Source: Marmoricola endophyticus
Lineage (GTDB): Bacteria > Actinomycetota > Actinomycetes > Propionibacteriales > Nocardioidaceae
Direction: 5' to 3'
DNA: 64,000 nucleotides
NCBI RefSeq assembly: GCF_014644415.1
Contig: NZ_BMKQ01000001.1
Location: 3,113,217 to 3,177,216, forward strand
Shown: piece by piece, positions 50,372-60,411 of the stretch
How positions within the stretch are numbered: position 1 is the stretch's first letter
Layout: every line of letters begins with the position of its first letter
Notes under the pieces: generated by a model
What the model saw: the letters and a program-made list of their open reading frames with translations, nothing else
What the model was told of the DNA's origin: nothing
Databases searched by the model: none
Translations under genes and position numbers: made by a program

Positions 50372-50447
50372 CGGTGCGCACCTGCAGAGTGCACCGCTCG
50401 TACCAGCAGAACCCGCCACTCGGACCGGTAGAACCCACCACTCGACG
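50372..50447. repeat. Intergenic palindromic repeat, family B, copy 4
   Basis: Shares ACCAGCAGAACCCGCCACTCG, here split as ACCAGCAGAA and CCCGCCACTCG, and ACCACTCGAC ends with the other three copies, but the left half is shortened. It lies upstream of the CocE-type gene and downstream of the DHPS-like gene. Confidence 0.55.
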
Positions 50448-50463
50448 GGGCAGGTGCCTCCGG

Positions 50464-51366
50464 TCAGGTCTCGGGGAGGACGGGCAGCTGCGACATCGCG
50501 TTGAGGACGGCGAGCACGTGCGGCACCTCGTGGGTGCGGTGGATGCCGGTGCCACCGAGCGAGGACAGGACCGCGAAGAAGCCCTCAGCGGTGCGCAGCT
50601 GCTCCTCGAACAGGTCGTACGCCGTGGGCAGCGCGTGGCACAGCGTCACACCCAGCCGCCGCAGGCGGAACGACGACAGCAGCACGCTGGACTGGTGCCG
50701 GGCGCGGCCCACGGGGTCGTCGAGGCGGAAGCCGAAGCCGAGTCCGGGGTCGATGGCGATCCCGCGCACGCCCGCGGCGCGTGCGGCGGCGACGCGCGAG
50801 GCGAACTGCTCCTCCATCGCCGGGAACGGGTCGGTCTCGACGTCGTCGGTGACGAGCTCGCGGGCGTGGGCACCCTGGACGAAGCAGAGCACCACGCCGG
50901 CGTCGTGCTCGGCGGCGAGGGCGAACATCTCCTCGTCGTGCTCGGAGCCGGTCAGGTTGACCACTGCGGCCCCGGCCGTCAGGCACGCCTGCACCGTCCG
51001 CGGCGTGTAGCTCTCGACCGAGACCAGCACGCCCTGCGCGGCGAGCTGCTCCACCACGGGGAGCAGCCGGGCCTCCTGCTCGTCGGCCCCGACCCGCGCG
51101 TTCGAGGCGTCCGACCCCTCCGCGCCGACGTCCACCAGGTCGGCTCCCTGGGCCGCCATCACCAGCCCGCGGCGGACGGCCGAGGCGGTGGTCGGTGCGA
51201 CGCTCTCGCGGTACGTCGAGTCCCGCGACAGGTTCACGACCCCCATCACCGACGGGCGTACGTCGGTGTCCAGCACCCGCCCCTTGGCCCGGAACGGCTC
51301 GACGGGCAGGTCGAGCGCGTCGGCGTGCTCGGTGGCCAGCAGGGCCAGCGAGCGCAGGTCGATCAC
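50464..51366 (-). CDS. Divergent dihydropteroate synthase-like (pterin-binding) protein
   Basis: A 300-aa TIM-barrel protein of the pterin-binding family. The barrel outline is clear (PSVMGVVNLSRDSTY, GADLVDVGAEGSDASNARVG, GVLVSVESYTPRTVQACLTAG, GIAIDPGLGFGF), but the hallmark DHPS loops differ: NxTPDSF is NLSRDST and GGESTRPG is VGAEGSDASN, and there is no clear pABA-binding loop 1. It may be a paralogue with another pterin-linked role. GTG at 51366 overlaps the stop of the RibD-like gene, so the two are coupled. Confidence 0.65.
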   Translation of the reverse strand: MIDLRSLALLATEHADALDLPVEPFRAKGRVLDTDVRPSVMGVVNLSRDSTYRESVAPTTASAVRRGLVMAAQGADLVDVGAEGSDASNARVGADEQEARLLPVVEQLAAQGVLVSVESYTPRTVQACLTAGAAVVNLTGSEHDEEMFALAAEHDAGVVLCFVQGAHARELVTDDVETDPFPAMEEQFASRVAAARAAGVRGIAIDPGLGFGFRLDDPVGRARHQSSVLLSSFRLRRLGVTLCHALPTAYDLFEEQLRTAEGFFAVLSSLGGTGIHRTHEVPHVLAVLNAMSQLPVLPET

Positions 51367-52112
51367 GCACCCTCCCGGACGTAGCGCATCATCAGGCAGT
51401 CCTCGCCGGTGAGCACGTGCCGCAGCGCGAAGCCGTGCACCGAGCCCATCTCCGGCCCGGACGAGGGCACCGTCCCGCCGGCGAACACCGGCGACAGCGT
51501 GATGTCGGCCTCGTCCAGCAAACCGGCCTCGACCATCGCCGAGAGCAGCCCGGGGCCACCCTCGCAGACCACCCGGCGCAGCCCTCGCTGCTCCAGGGTG
51601 TCGAGCAGGGTCGCGGGGGAGAGTTCGTCCAGCACGCACACCTCCACGTGCTCGCGCGCGGCCGACAGTGCCTCCTCGGGGGCGTCACCCCCGGTCAGCA
51701 CGAGCGGGGTGAGTGTCGAGTGCGACCACACGTCCTCGCCCCACGGGAGGTCGAGCGTCCCGGACAGGACGCAGAGCCGGGGCGCCGGCGCCTGACCGTC
51801 GGCCTCCCGCCGCTCCGCGTCGGACGGGTCCGCGGTCATCGGTCCGTAGCGCTCGGCGCGCATCGTGCCGGCGCCGATGAGGACCGCGTCGGCGAGCCGG
51901 CGTACGGCGCCGAACACCTCCCGGTCCGCGCCCGAGGAGATCGAGCCGCTCAGACCGTCGGGTCCGCCGGCGGCCCCGTCCAGCGTCGTCACCATCATCG
52001 CCCGGACCCAGCGACCCTCGTCGGGCCACGGGTAGGCGTCGCGGATCCGACCGGCGTCCAGGTCGGTGCCGAGAGCGTCGTCCGGGCCGTCGCCACCGAG
52101 AAGCATCCTCAC
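51363..52112 (-). CDS. RibD C-terminal-domain (pyrimidine reductase/DHFR-fold) protein
   Basis: A 249-aa NADPH-dependent reductase of the RibD C-terminal family, DHFR-like fold: RWVRAMMVTTLDGAAGGPDG (about 33), DREVFGAVRRLADAVLIGAGTMRAERYG, then VVCEGGPGLLSAMVEAGLLDE (about 185) and the closing strand EDCLMMRYVREG. It may act in riboflavin synthesis or reduce a pterin. The M. tuberculosis homologue Rv2671 has some DHFR-like activity. GTG at 52112 lies 7 nt after TAGGTT on the minus strand (leaderless type). First gene of a two-gene unit with the DHPS-like gene. Confidence 0.75.
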   Translation of the reverse strand: MRMLLGGDGPDDALGTDLDAGRIRDAYPWPDEGRWVRAMMVTTLDGAAGGPDGLSGSISSGADREVFGAVRRLADAVLIGAGTMRAERYGPMTADPSDAERREADGQAPAPRLCVLSGTLDLPWGEDVWSHSTLTPLVLTGGDAPEEALSAAREHVEVCVLDELSPATLLDTLEQRGLRRVVCEGGPGLLSAMVEAGLLDEADITLSPVFAGGTVPSSGPEMGSVHGFALRHVLTGEDCLMMRYVREGA

Positions 52113-52119
52113 GACAGCG

Positions 52120-52125
52120 AACCTA
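52120..52125 (-). promoter_or_regulatory. -10 box of a leaderless promoter (RibD-like gene)
   Basis: TAGGTT on the minus strand lies 7 nt before the GTG at 52112. Confidence 0.45.
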
Positions 52126-52130
52126 CGCGG

Positions 52131-52631
52131 TCAGGAGTTGGCCTCGATGTAGTCCTGCGGGTCCTTGTCGGAGTCGTCCACCCCGGCACCGCCCCAGTGC
52201 GTGGTGTGGAACTCCTCCCACTTCAGGCCGAGCTCGTGGCGCAGCTCCAGCGGCGCTTGGCGCAGGAAGTCGGCCATCCCCTCGCGCTCCTCCTCCTCGA
52301 GGTGCTCGCCGTTCTCCTCACGGGCCTTGGTCACGGCGGCCCACCACTCCTCGCTGCCCACCTCGGCCGAGCGGGAGTCGCGGACCGCGTCGCGGATCGA
52401 GTTGTGGTCGCCGATGGCGTCGTCGGTCTCCTCGGCCGGATCCTCCTTGCCGAGCCGCAACAGCTCGGGGTAGAAGATCTCCTCCTCGGCCTGGGCGTGG
52501 GCGTCCAGGCGCGAGGCCAGCGGCTCCCAGACGGCGGCGAGCTGCTCGGGCGTACGCGCCTCGTCGAGCAGGAAGAACTGCCGGCGGAACCAGTCGTGGT
52601 CGTCGTAGATCGCAGCGATGATGTCGGCCAT
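52131..52631 (-). CDS. Hemerythrin HHE-domain protein
   Basis: A 166-aa protein with a hemerythrin-like four-helix bundle. Iron-binding candidates are IYDDHDWFRRQFF (first His), LDAHAQAEEEIFYPEL (His and Glu, about 44-59), DDAIGDHNSIRDAV (about 75) and NGEHLEEEEREGM (about 112). Possible roles are oxygen, NO or iron sensing and binding. ATG at 52631 begins the domain directly; ATG at 52649 would add MGYDVP. The C-terminal tail (HWGGAGVDDSDKDPQDYIEANS in part) is acidic. Confidence 0.78.
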   Translation of the reverse strand: MADIIAAIYDDHDWFRRQFFLLDEARTPEQLAAVWEPLASRLDAHAQAEEEIFYPELLRLGKEDPAEETDDAIGDHNSIRDAVRDSRSAEVGSEEWWAAVTKAREENGEHLEEEEREGMADFLRQAPLELRHELGLKWEEFHTTHWGGAGVDDSDKDPQDYIEANS

Positions 52632-52659
52632 GGGTACGTCGTACCCCACTGCCGCCGGA

Positions 52660-54063
<1,404 letters not shown>

Positions 54064-54190
54064 GGCGACAGCCTCGCGGGTAGGGCCTGGTACCACCAAG
54101 TAGTGGTCGAAAAGAACCTGGTGTGTGCCGGCTCGACGTATCGGGTCGATATAGTGCGGCGAGCCATCGAGGGGGAAGGGAACGATCCTG

Positions 54191-55471
54191 GTGCTGCGAA
54201 CTGCGCTCGCATCGGCCAAGGGCCTGGTCCGTCGTGCTCTGCTCTCCCGGAGCAGCGGCATCGACCTCACCCGCCTGGACAAGGTGCCCGACAGCCTGGC
54301 CTGGCCGCTCACCCGCGACGGCACGTCCCCGTCCGCGCGTCTGTCCGCTGTCCGCGACGAGGAGCCGGTGCACAAGCTGACCTCGTTCCTCGGCCTCGAC
54401 ATCTGGCTGGTCACCGGCCACGAGGAGACCCGCGAGGTCCTGGGGGCACGCGACGACTACTCCACCGACATCCGGCCGCTGATGGGACGCAGCGGTGAGG
54501 AGGGCGGCGACTTCGGCGGGCTCGGGTTCACCGACCCGCCCGAGCACACCCGGCAGCGGCGCTTCCTCACCCCCGAGTTCACCCGGCGCCGGCTCGCCCG
54601 GCTCGAGCCGATGATCCACGACATCGTCGAGCGGCAGCTCGACGAGATGGCGGCTGCCGCGGCCGCCGCGCCCGGGCAGCCGGTGGACCTGGTGCCGACG
54701 TACGCCTTCCCGGTGCCCTTCCTGGTCATCTGCGACCTGCTGGGCGTGCCGGCCGAGCACCGCGAGCACTTCTCCACCCTGGCGACCGCACGCTTCGACG
54801 TCACCGCCGGCGGCAAGGGGACGGTCGGTGCGATCGGCGGCTCGCGGGAGTTCCTGCTGGCCGAGACCGCGCGCCAGCGCACGGACCCGGGGCCCGGCCT
54901 GATCGGGCAGATCATCCGCGAGCACGGGGACGAGATCAGCGACTTCGACCTCGGTGGTCTCGCCGACGGCGTCTTCACCGGCGGGCTGGAGACCTCGGCG
55001 TCCATGCTGGCGCTGGGGACGGCGACCCTGCTCGAGGACCGCGCCCTGTGGAAGCGGCTGTGCGCCGAGCCCGAGTCGGTCGACGACATCGTCGAGGAGC
55101 TGCTCCGCACGCTGTCGGTCGTCCAGGTCGCCTTCCCGCGCTTCCCGAAGAAGGACGTCGAGATCGGCGGCTGCCCGGTGCACAAGGGCTCGGTCGTCCT
55201 CGCCTCGCTGCCGGCCGCCAACCGCGACCCGCGCGCGACGCCGGGGGACACCCTGGCTCCGGAGGAGGCGTCCACCTCCCACCTGGCCTTCGGCTACGGC
55301 TTCCACCGCTGCGTCGGCGCCGAGCTGGCGCGCCTGGAGCTGCGGGTCGCCTTCCGCGCGCTGGCCGAGCGGTATCCCGAGCTGAGCCTCGCGGTGCCGA
55401 CGGCCGAGCTGACGTACTACTCCTCGAGCATCGTGTACGGCGTGGAGAGCGTGCCGGTCCACCTGGGGTGA
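54191..55471 (+). CDS. Cytochrome P450
   Basis: A 426-aa bacterial class I-type P450. The I-helix has FTGGLETSASML (about residues 260-271), the ExxR region is probably ELARLELRVAF-adjacent, with PRFPKKDVEIGG before the meander, and the heme loop is HLAFGYGFHRCVGAELAR (axial Cys about 374). There is no signal peptide. The 7Fe ferredoxin at 46904 is a possible electron donor but no reductase is adjacent. The GTG at 54191 follows a GGGAAGGGAA stretch; TATAGT at 54150-54155 is a candidate -10 box. Confidence 0.88.
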   Translation: MLRTALASAKGLVRRALLSRSSGIDLTRLDKVPDSLAWPLTRDGTSPSARLSAVRDEEPVHKLTSFLGLDIWLVTGHEETREVLGARDDYSTDIRPLMGRSGEEGGDFGGLGFTDPPEHTRQRRFLTPEFTRRRLARLEPMIHDIVERQLDEMAAAAAAAPGQPVDLVPTYAFPVPFLVICDLLGVPAEHREHFSTLATARFDVTAGGKGTVGAIGGSREFLLAETARQRTDPGPGLIGQIIREHGDEISDFDLGGLADGVFTGGLETSASMLALGTATLLEDRALWKRLCAEPESVDDIVEELLRTLSVVQVAFPRFPKKDVEIGGCPVHKGSVVLASLPAANRDPRATPGDTLAPEEASTSHLAFGYGFHRCVGAELARLELRVAFRALAERYPELSLAVPTAELTYYSSSIVYGVESVPVHLG

Positions 55472-55500
55472 GCCCGCCCCTGGTGACCCCGGGAACCGGG

Positions 55501-56673
55501 TCAGGTGAGCAGGTCGGTGGCGTCCAGCGCGAGCAGCATCGCGCCGACGGCGGAGGCGCGGTCGCCGAGCGCGGCCTGGACGACCTCGGTGTTCTCCGCC
55601 CCGGCCAGCACGTGGCGCCGCAGGCTGGTACGCGTGGGTTCGAGGATGAGGTCGCCGGCGGCGGCCATGTCGCCGCCGACCACGATGATGCTGGGGTTGA
55701 GCAGGTTGACCGCGGTGGCCAGCCCCCAGCCCAGGTGGAGGCCGGCGTCCTCGAAGACGCGGACCGCTGCCGCGTTGCCCTCGCGCGCGGCCTCGACCAG
55801 ATCGGCGATGCGGGCCCCGGGCAGCTGGTCGGCCATGAGGTCCAGCGCGGTGTTGACGCCGGTGTACGCCTCCAGGCAGCCGCGGCTGCCGCACCGGCAC
55901 AGGGGACCCTGCTCGTCCAGGGTCAGGTGGCCGAGCTCGCCGGACATGCCGTTCGCGCCGCGGAACAGTGCGTCGTCCACGATCAGCCCCGCGCCCACCC
56001 CGGAGGAGACCTTGACGAAGACGACGTCGCGGTGACCACGGGCGGCGCCGTGCCGGTGCTCGGCGAGGGCACCCAGGTTGGCGTCGTTGTCGATGTGCAC
56101 CGCGCGCCCGAAGGTCGTGGCGGCGACGTCCTGCGCGTGCACGCCCACCCACCCCGGGAGGATCGCCGAGGACAGCACGACGCCGTCGGCGATCGGCGCG
56201 GGGAGGCCGAGCCCGATGTTGCGGACCTCGGCCATCTCCGCACCGAGCGTGGCCAGCGCGGTCTCGAGGAGGCGCGCCGAGAGGTCCAGGCCGGCGCGGT
56301 GGTCGTGGTCGGGGTCGAGCGGGGCCCGCTCCTGGCCGAGCACCCGGCCGGTCATGTCGGCGATGCTGACCCGGACGTGGCGGTGCCCGAAGTCGACGCC
56401 CGCCACCAGGCCGGCTCCCCGAGCGAGAGCCACCGTCGTACCTCGGCGTCCGGCTCCGGCGACGGTGTCGACGAGGCGCGCGGCACCGAGCTCCCGGACG
56501 ATGCTGGACACGGTGCCGCTGGCCAGACCGGTGGCCCGGGACAGCTCGGCCTGCGTCAGCGGCTGCTCCTGCGCCGTGCGCAGCTGCTCGAGGACGAGAC
56601 GGAGGTTGCGGGTGCGCAGGGACCCCTGCGACCCCTGGGAGCCAGGGGCCGCGAGCGATCCGTCCAGGGTCAT
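55501..56673 (-). CDS. ROK-family transcriptional regulator (Rok7B7/XylR-like)
   Basis: A 390-aa regulator with an N-terminal winged HTH (NLRLVLEQLRTAQEQPLTQA, SRATGLASGTVSSIVRELG, about 24-70) and a ROK sugar-kinase-like domain. It keeps DFGHRHVRVSIAD (phosphate-1 region), GLGLPAPI, HIDNDANLGALAEH and the ROK zinc motif CRCGSRGCLEAY (about 259-270). Divergent from a xylFGH-type transporter operon, the same arrangement as rok7B7 and xylFGH in Streptomyces, so it probably represses that operon until a pentose or related sugar binds. Confidence 0.82.
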   Translation of the reverse strand: MTLDGSLAAPGSQGSQGSLRTRNLRLVLEQLRTAQEQPLTQAELSRATGLASGTVSSIVRELGAARLVDTVAGAGRRGTTVALARGAGLVAGVDFGHRHVRVSIADMTGRVLGQERAPLDPDHDHRAGLDLSARLLETALATLGAEMAEVRNIGLGLPAPIADGVVLSSAILPGWVGVHAQDVAATTFGRAVHIDNDANLGALAEHRHGAARGHRDVVFVKVSSGVGAGLIVDDALFRGANGMSGELGHLTLDEQGPLCRCGSRGCLEAYTGVNTALDLMADQLPGARIADLVEAAREGNAAAVRVFEDAGLHLGWGLATAVNLLNPSIIVVGGDMAAAGDLILEPTRTSLRRHVLAGAENTEVVQAALGDRASAVGAMLLALDATDLLT

Positions 56674-56763
56674 GCGGTGATGGTGACCGATGGGGCGCTA
56701 TTGGTCAATCAGCGGCACAAGAACGCGCTCGTACGACTCCAGGTCACGATTTGCGTTCAGTTG

Positions 56764-56792
56764 TTGACGACAAACCTGTGATGGGTGACACT
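56764..56792 (+). promoter_or_regulatory. Promoter of the xylFGH-type operon with overlapping inverted repeat
   Basis: TTGACG (56764-56769) and GACACT (56787-56792) are 17 nt apart. The -35 box is overlapped by GTTGT-TGACG-ACAAA (56760-56774 approximately), a short inverted repeat that could be the ROK operator. Repression would then block -35 recognition. Confidence 0.45.
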
Positions 56793-56842
56793 TCGAGGGC
56801 CGTTCTCGGACTTTCATCATCGTCACTGCACTGGAGGATCTC

Positions 56843-58051
56843 GTGTCCATCGTTTCTCGTCGCGTCGGCGTCTGGGGCGCCGCGCTCGCGCTCGGCGCCA
56901 CGCCGATGCTCGCTGCCTGTGGCAGCTCCGACTCGGGGTCCGGCTCGGGCGCTGACGCCCCGAAGATCGAGGCGGCCTGCAAGCTCGACAGCCCGCCCAC
57001 CAGCAAGGCCGAGGCACCCTCGACGAGCACGCCGATCGGCAAGGCCTCCGGCAAGGTCGGCGTGATCCTGCCCGACACCACGTCCTCGACCCGCTACACG
57101 CTCTACGACAAGCCGCTGCTGGAGAAGACGCTCGGCTCGGCGGGGATCCAGGTCGACGTGCAGAACGCGCAGGGCGACGTCAACAAGTTCGCCTCCATCG
57201 CCCAGAGCATGATCGGCAGCGGCGTCAAGGTCCTCATGATCGACTCCATCGACGCCGCCTCCGGCGCCGGCGTGGAGAAGGAGGCCGCGGCCGCCGGTGT
57301 CGACGTCATCGACTACGACCGGGTGAACCTCGGCGGCACGGCCGGCTACTACGTCTCGTACGACAACGAGGACATCGGCCGGCTGCAGGCGCAGACGCTC
57401 GTGGACTGCCTCGACGCGCAGGACGTCAAGGACCCGAAGATCATCATGATGAACGGCGGTACGGACGTCGACAACAACGCCGTGCTGTTCTCCAAGGGTG
57501 CGCACGCGGTGCTCGACCCGCTGCAGAAGGACGGCAAGCTGGAGATCGCCGAGGAGGCGACCGTCAAGGGCTGGAAGGTCGAGAACGCCGCTCCTGCGTT
57601 CAACCAGGCGCTCACCGCCGCCGGCGGCAACGTCCAGGGCGTGCTCGCCGCCAACGACGACATCGCCAACGCTGTGATCGGTGTGCTGAAGAACCAGGGC
57701 CTCGACGGGCACGTCGTGCTCACCGGCCAGGACTCCAGCGTGGCCGGCCTGCAGAACGTCCTCAAGGGCACGCAGAGCATGACCATCAACAAGAAGGTCC
57801 AGCTCGAGGCCGACGCCGCATCGCGGCTGGCGGTCGCCCTGCTCTCCGGCAAGAACCCGTCCCAGGCCGGCCTGGACCTGACGGACTTCGACGACCCGCA
57901 GAGCCCCAGCCACAAGATCAAGGCCGTGCTGCTTCCGGCGCAGGTCATCACCCAGGACAGCGTCAAGGACGCGGTCAAGGACGGCGGCCTCGACGTCTCC
58001 GAGGTCTGCAAGGGCCTGACCAAGCAGTGCTCGGAGTTCGGCGTCAGCTGA
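56843..58051 (+). CDS. xylF: Sugar ABC transporter substrate-binding lipoprotein (XylF-like)
   Basis: A 402-aa type I periplasmic-binding-fold lipoprotein. The signal peptide ends in lipobox MLAAC (about residue 26), followed by a Ser/Gly linker and the binding domain from about 72 (GKVGVILPDTTSSTRYTLYD). KVLMIDSIDAASG, VDVIDYDRVNLGG, VDNNAVLFSKGAH and VLAANDDIANAVIG match xylose-type binding proteins; the sugar itself is inferred from these and from the rok7B7-like context. GTG at 56843 has TGGAGG upstream. First gene of the operon. Confidence 0.8.
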   Translation: MSIVSRRVGVWGAALALGATPMLAACGSSDSGSGSGADAPKIEAACKLDSPPTSKAEAPSTSTPIGKASGKVGVILPDTTSSTRYTLYDKPLLEKTLGSAGIQVDVQNAQGDVNKFASIAQSMIGSGVKVLMIDSIDAASGAGVEKEAAAAGVDVIDYDRVNLGGTAGYYVSYDNEDIGRLQAQTLVDCLDAQDVKDPKIIMMNGGTDVDNNAVLFSKGAHAVLDPLQKDGKLEIAEEATVKGWKVENAAPAFNQALTAAGGNVQGVLAANDDIANAVIGVLKNQGLDGHVVLTGQDSSVAGLQNVLKGTQSMTINKKVQLEADAASRLAVALLSGKNPSQAGLDLTDFDDPQSPSHKIKAVLLPAQVITQDSVKDAVKDGGLDVSEVCKGLTKQCSEFGVS

Positions 58052-58058
58052 TCCTCAC

Positions 58059-58093
58059 CCCGGCGCCGGGCGGACCACCCGCTCGGCGCCGGG
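58059..58093 (+). terminator. Intra-operon hairpin between xylF and xylG
   Basis: CCCGGCGCCG (58059-58068) pairs with CGGCGCCGGG (58084-58093), with an inner GCGG/CCGC extension. Such hairpins behind binding-protein genes commonly stabilise or partly terminate the message, so that the binding protein is made in excess. Confidence 0.55.
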
Positions 58094-58172
58094 CACCCGG
58101 CCGGTCGGCCGGCCCCTCGTCCTGCCCCACCCGGGTCGTCCTCTGGCGACCCCCACACGCAACGGAGCCCCC

Positions 58173-58949
58173 GTGAGCGACCCCATCCTCGAGACCCGAG
58201 GGCTGAACAAGAGCTTCGGCCCCGTGCACGTCCTGCACGACGTGGACTTCGCGGTCTACCCCGGCGAGGTCACCGCCCTGGTCGGGGACAACGGCGCCGG
58301 CAAGTCGACGCTGGTCAAGTGCATCGCCGGCATCAACGGGATCGACAGCGGCGAGATCCGCTTCAACGGCGAGCCCGTCACCATCGCCGACCCGCGCGCC
58401 GCGACCGACCTCGGGATCGAGTTCGTCTACCAGGACCTCGCCCTGGCCGACAACCTCGACATCACCCAGAACATGTTCCTGGGCCGCGAGACCACTCGCG
58501 GGCGGATGTTCCTCTCCGACGGGGAGATGGAGCGCCAGGCCCGCGACACGCTGGCCAGCCTCTCGGTGCGCACCGTGTCGTCGGTGCGCCAGAAGGTCGC
58601 CAACCTCTCGGGCGGCCAGCGGCAGACCGTCGCGATCGCCAAGGCCGTCCTGTGGAACTCGAAGATCGTCTTCCTCGACGAGCCCACGGCGGCGCTCGGT
58701 GTCGCGCAGACCCGCCAGGTCCTCGACCTGGTCCGCCGCCTCGCCGACCAGGGCCTCGGCGTCGTCCTCATCTCGCACAACATGAACGACGTCATGGAGG
58801 TCGCCGACCGGGTCGCGGCCCTCTACCTGGGCCGGATCGCCGCCGAGGTCCACACCCAGGACACCAGCACCACCCAGATCGTCGAGCTGATCACCGCCGG
58901 CCGCAGTGGCGACATCGGTCTGCCGGCAGTCGTCGCAAGCCAGGCCTGA
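58173..58949 (+). CDS. xylG: Sugar ABC transporter ATP-binding protein (XylG-like, single domain)
   Basis: A 258-aa ABC ATPase with one nucleotide-binding domain, unlike E. coli XylG/RbsA (two domains, about 500 aa) but like Streptomyces XylG and rhizobial FrcA, so it must form a homodimer. Walker A is GDNGAGKST (about 37-45), signature NLSGGQRQ (about 146), Walker B KIVFLDEPTAAL (about 165), switch His in LISHNM. GTG at 58173 has GGAG 5 nt upstream. Second gene of the operon. Confidence 0.85.
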   Translation: MSDPILETRGLNKSFGPVHVLHDVDFAVYPGEVTALVGDNGAGKSTLVKCIAGINGIDSGEIRFNGEPVTIADPRAATDLGIEFVYQDLALADNLDITQNMFLGRETTRGRMFLSDGEMERQARDTLASLSVRTVSSVRQKVANLSGGQRQTVAIAKAVLWNSKIVFLDEPTAALGVAQTRQVLDLVRRLADQGLGVVLISHNMNDVMEVADRVAALYLGRIAAEVHTQDTSTTQIVELITAGRSGDIGLPAVVASQA

Positions 58950-58970
58950 GCGCCGTACACGAGGAGCCCC

Positions 58971-60395
58971 ATGTCCACCAAGACCCCCGAGAGCCCCACC
59001 GGTGCCGCGAGCGCCGAGGAGCGGTCGGCCTTCGCCCTCGACGTCGAGGAGCGGTCCCTGCGCGACGCCGTGAGCGACTGGGTCGGCAAGGTCCGCACCG
59101 GTGACCCCGGCGCCCTGCCCTCCGTCCTGGGCCTGATCGCGCTCGGACTGATCTTCAGCCTGGTCAGCGACCGCTTCCTCTCCGCCTTCAACCTCGGGAA
59201 CCTCCCCGGCCAGGGCGCGTACATCGCGGCCATCTCGCTCGGCCTGGTCTTCGTGCTGCTGCTCGGCGAGATCGACCTGTCCGCCGGTACGGCCGGTGGC
59301 GCCGCCGCCGCGATCACCGCCGTCGGCGTCAGCAACGGCAGCCTCAGCGACGGGCTCCCCGGGCTGATGTACTGGTCGCTGCTGGTCGGGCTGCTGGTCT
59401 GCCTGGCCCTGGCGGTGTGGCTGAAGGCCTACTCCGCGGCCGTGGTGATCGCCGTCGGCTTCGTGCTGGTGGTCGCCAACTTCACCCAGTACCTCATCCC
59501 CGGGCTGATCGCCGCGATCTGCATCGGCGTCGCCATCGGCGTCTTCAACGGCTACCTCGTGGCCAAGGTCGGCATCCCGAGCTTCGTGGTCACCCTGGCA
59601 CTGTTCCTCGCCTGGCAGGGCGTCCTCCAGTTCGCGCTCAGCGGTCAGCCGGTCAACACCTCGCGGTACGCCCTCTGGCACGACCTGACGTACGGCAACC
59701 TCTCGCCGCTGTGGAGCTGGATCTTCGTGGTGGTCGTCGTCGGCGGCTTCATCGCCTACACGGTCAACAAGTCGCTGCGGGCCCGCCGGGCCGGCCTCTC
59801 GCGCGACGGCCTGCAGCTGGTGCTGCTGCGGGGCGCGATCATCGCGGTCGTCGCGGTCGTCCTCACCCTCTGGCTGAACCAGAACCGCAACACCAACCCG
59901 TACAAGGTGATCAGCGGCATCCCCGTCCCCGCCGCGATCCTCATCGTGCTGATGATCATCTGCACGATCGCCCTGACCAAGACCACCTGGGGCCGGCACC
60001 TGTACGCCACCGGCGGCAACGCCGAGGCGGCCCGTCGCGCCGGCATCGACGTCACCCACATGAAGGTGACCGCCTTCGCGCTGTGCTCCGGCTTCGGAGC
60101 GGTGGGCGGCATCCTGCTGGCCTCGTCGCAGTCGTCGGCCTCCCTCGACCTCGGGTCGGGCAACGTGCTGCTGTTCTCGGTCGCCGCGGCCGTGATCGGC
60201 GGAACGTCGCTCTTCGGTGGTCGCGGTCGCCCGCTCAACGCCATCCTCGGCGCCCTGGTCATCGCGATCATCCCCAACGGTCTCCTCCTGCGCCCCAGCC
60301 TCGGTGCCCAGTGGCAGCAGGTGATCACCGGCGTCGTGCTCCTCGTCGCCGCCGCCGTCGACGCCGTCTCGCGTCGACGCGCCACCCGCGGCTGA
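58971..60395 (+). CDS. xylH: Sugar ABC transporter permease (XylH-like)
   Basis: A 474-aa membrane protein of the BPD_transp_2 family. About 11-12 hydrophobic segments run from about residue 45 to the end. Family motifs are AYIAAISLGLVFVLLLGEIDLS with AGTAGGAAAAITAV, FNGYLVAKVGIPSFVVTLAL, GRHLYATGGNAEAARRAGI (cytoplasmic coupling helix) and GGTSLFGGRGRPLNAILGAL. A charged 55-residue N-terminal extension is present. ATG at 58971 has GAGGAG 5 nt upstream. Followed by a strong terminator. Confidence 0.85.
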   Translation: MSTKTPESPTGAASAEERSAFALDVEERSLRDAVSDWVGKVRTGDPGALPSVLGLIALGLIFSLVSDRFLSAFNLGNLPGQGAYIAAISLGLVFVLLLGEIDLSAGTAGGAAAAITAVGVSNGSLSDGLPGLMYWSLLVGLLVCLALAVWLKAYSAAVVIAVGFVLVVANFTQYLIPGLIAAICIGVAIGVFNGYLVAKVGIPSFVVTLALFLAWQGVLQFALSGQPVNTSRYALWHDLTYGNLSPLWSWIFVVVVVGGFIAYTVNKSLRARRAGLSRDGLQLVLLRGAIIAVVAVVLTLWLNQNRNTNPYKVISGIPVPAAILIVLMIICTIALTKTTWGRHLYATGGNAEAARRAGIDVTHMKVTAFALCSGFGAVGGILLASSQSSASLDLGSGNVLLFSVAAAVIGGTSLFGGRGRPLNAILGALVIAIIPNGLLLRPSLGAQWQQVITGVVLLVAAAVDAVSRRRATRG

Positions 60396-60411
60396 GCCGT
60401 CTCCCCCCGAC

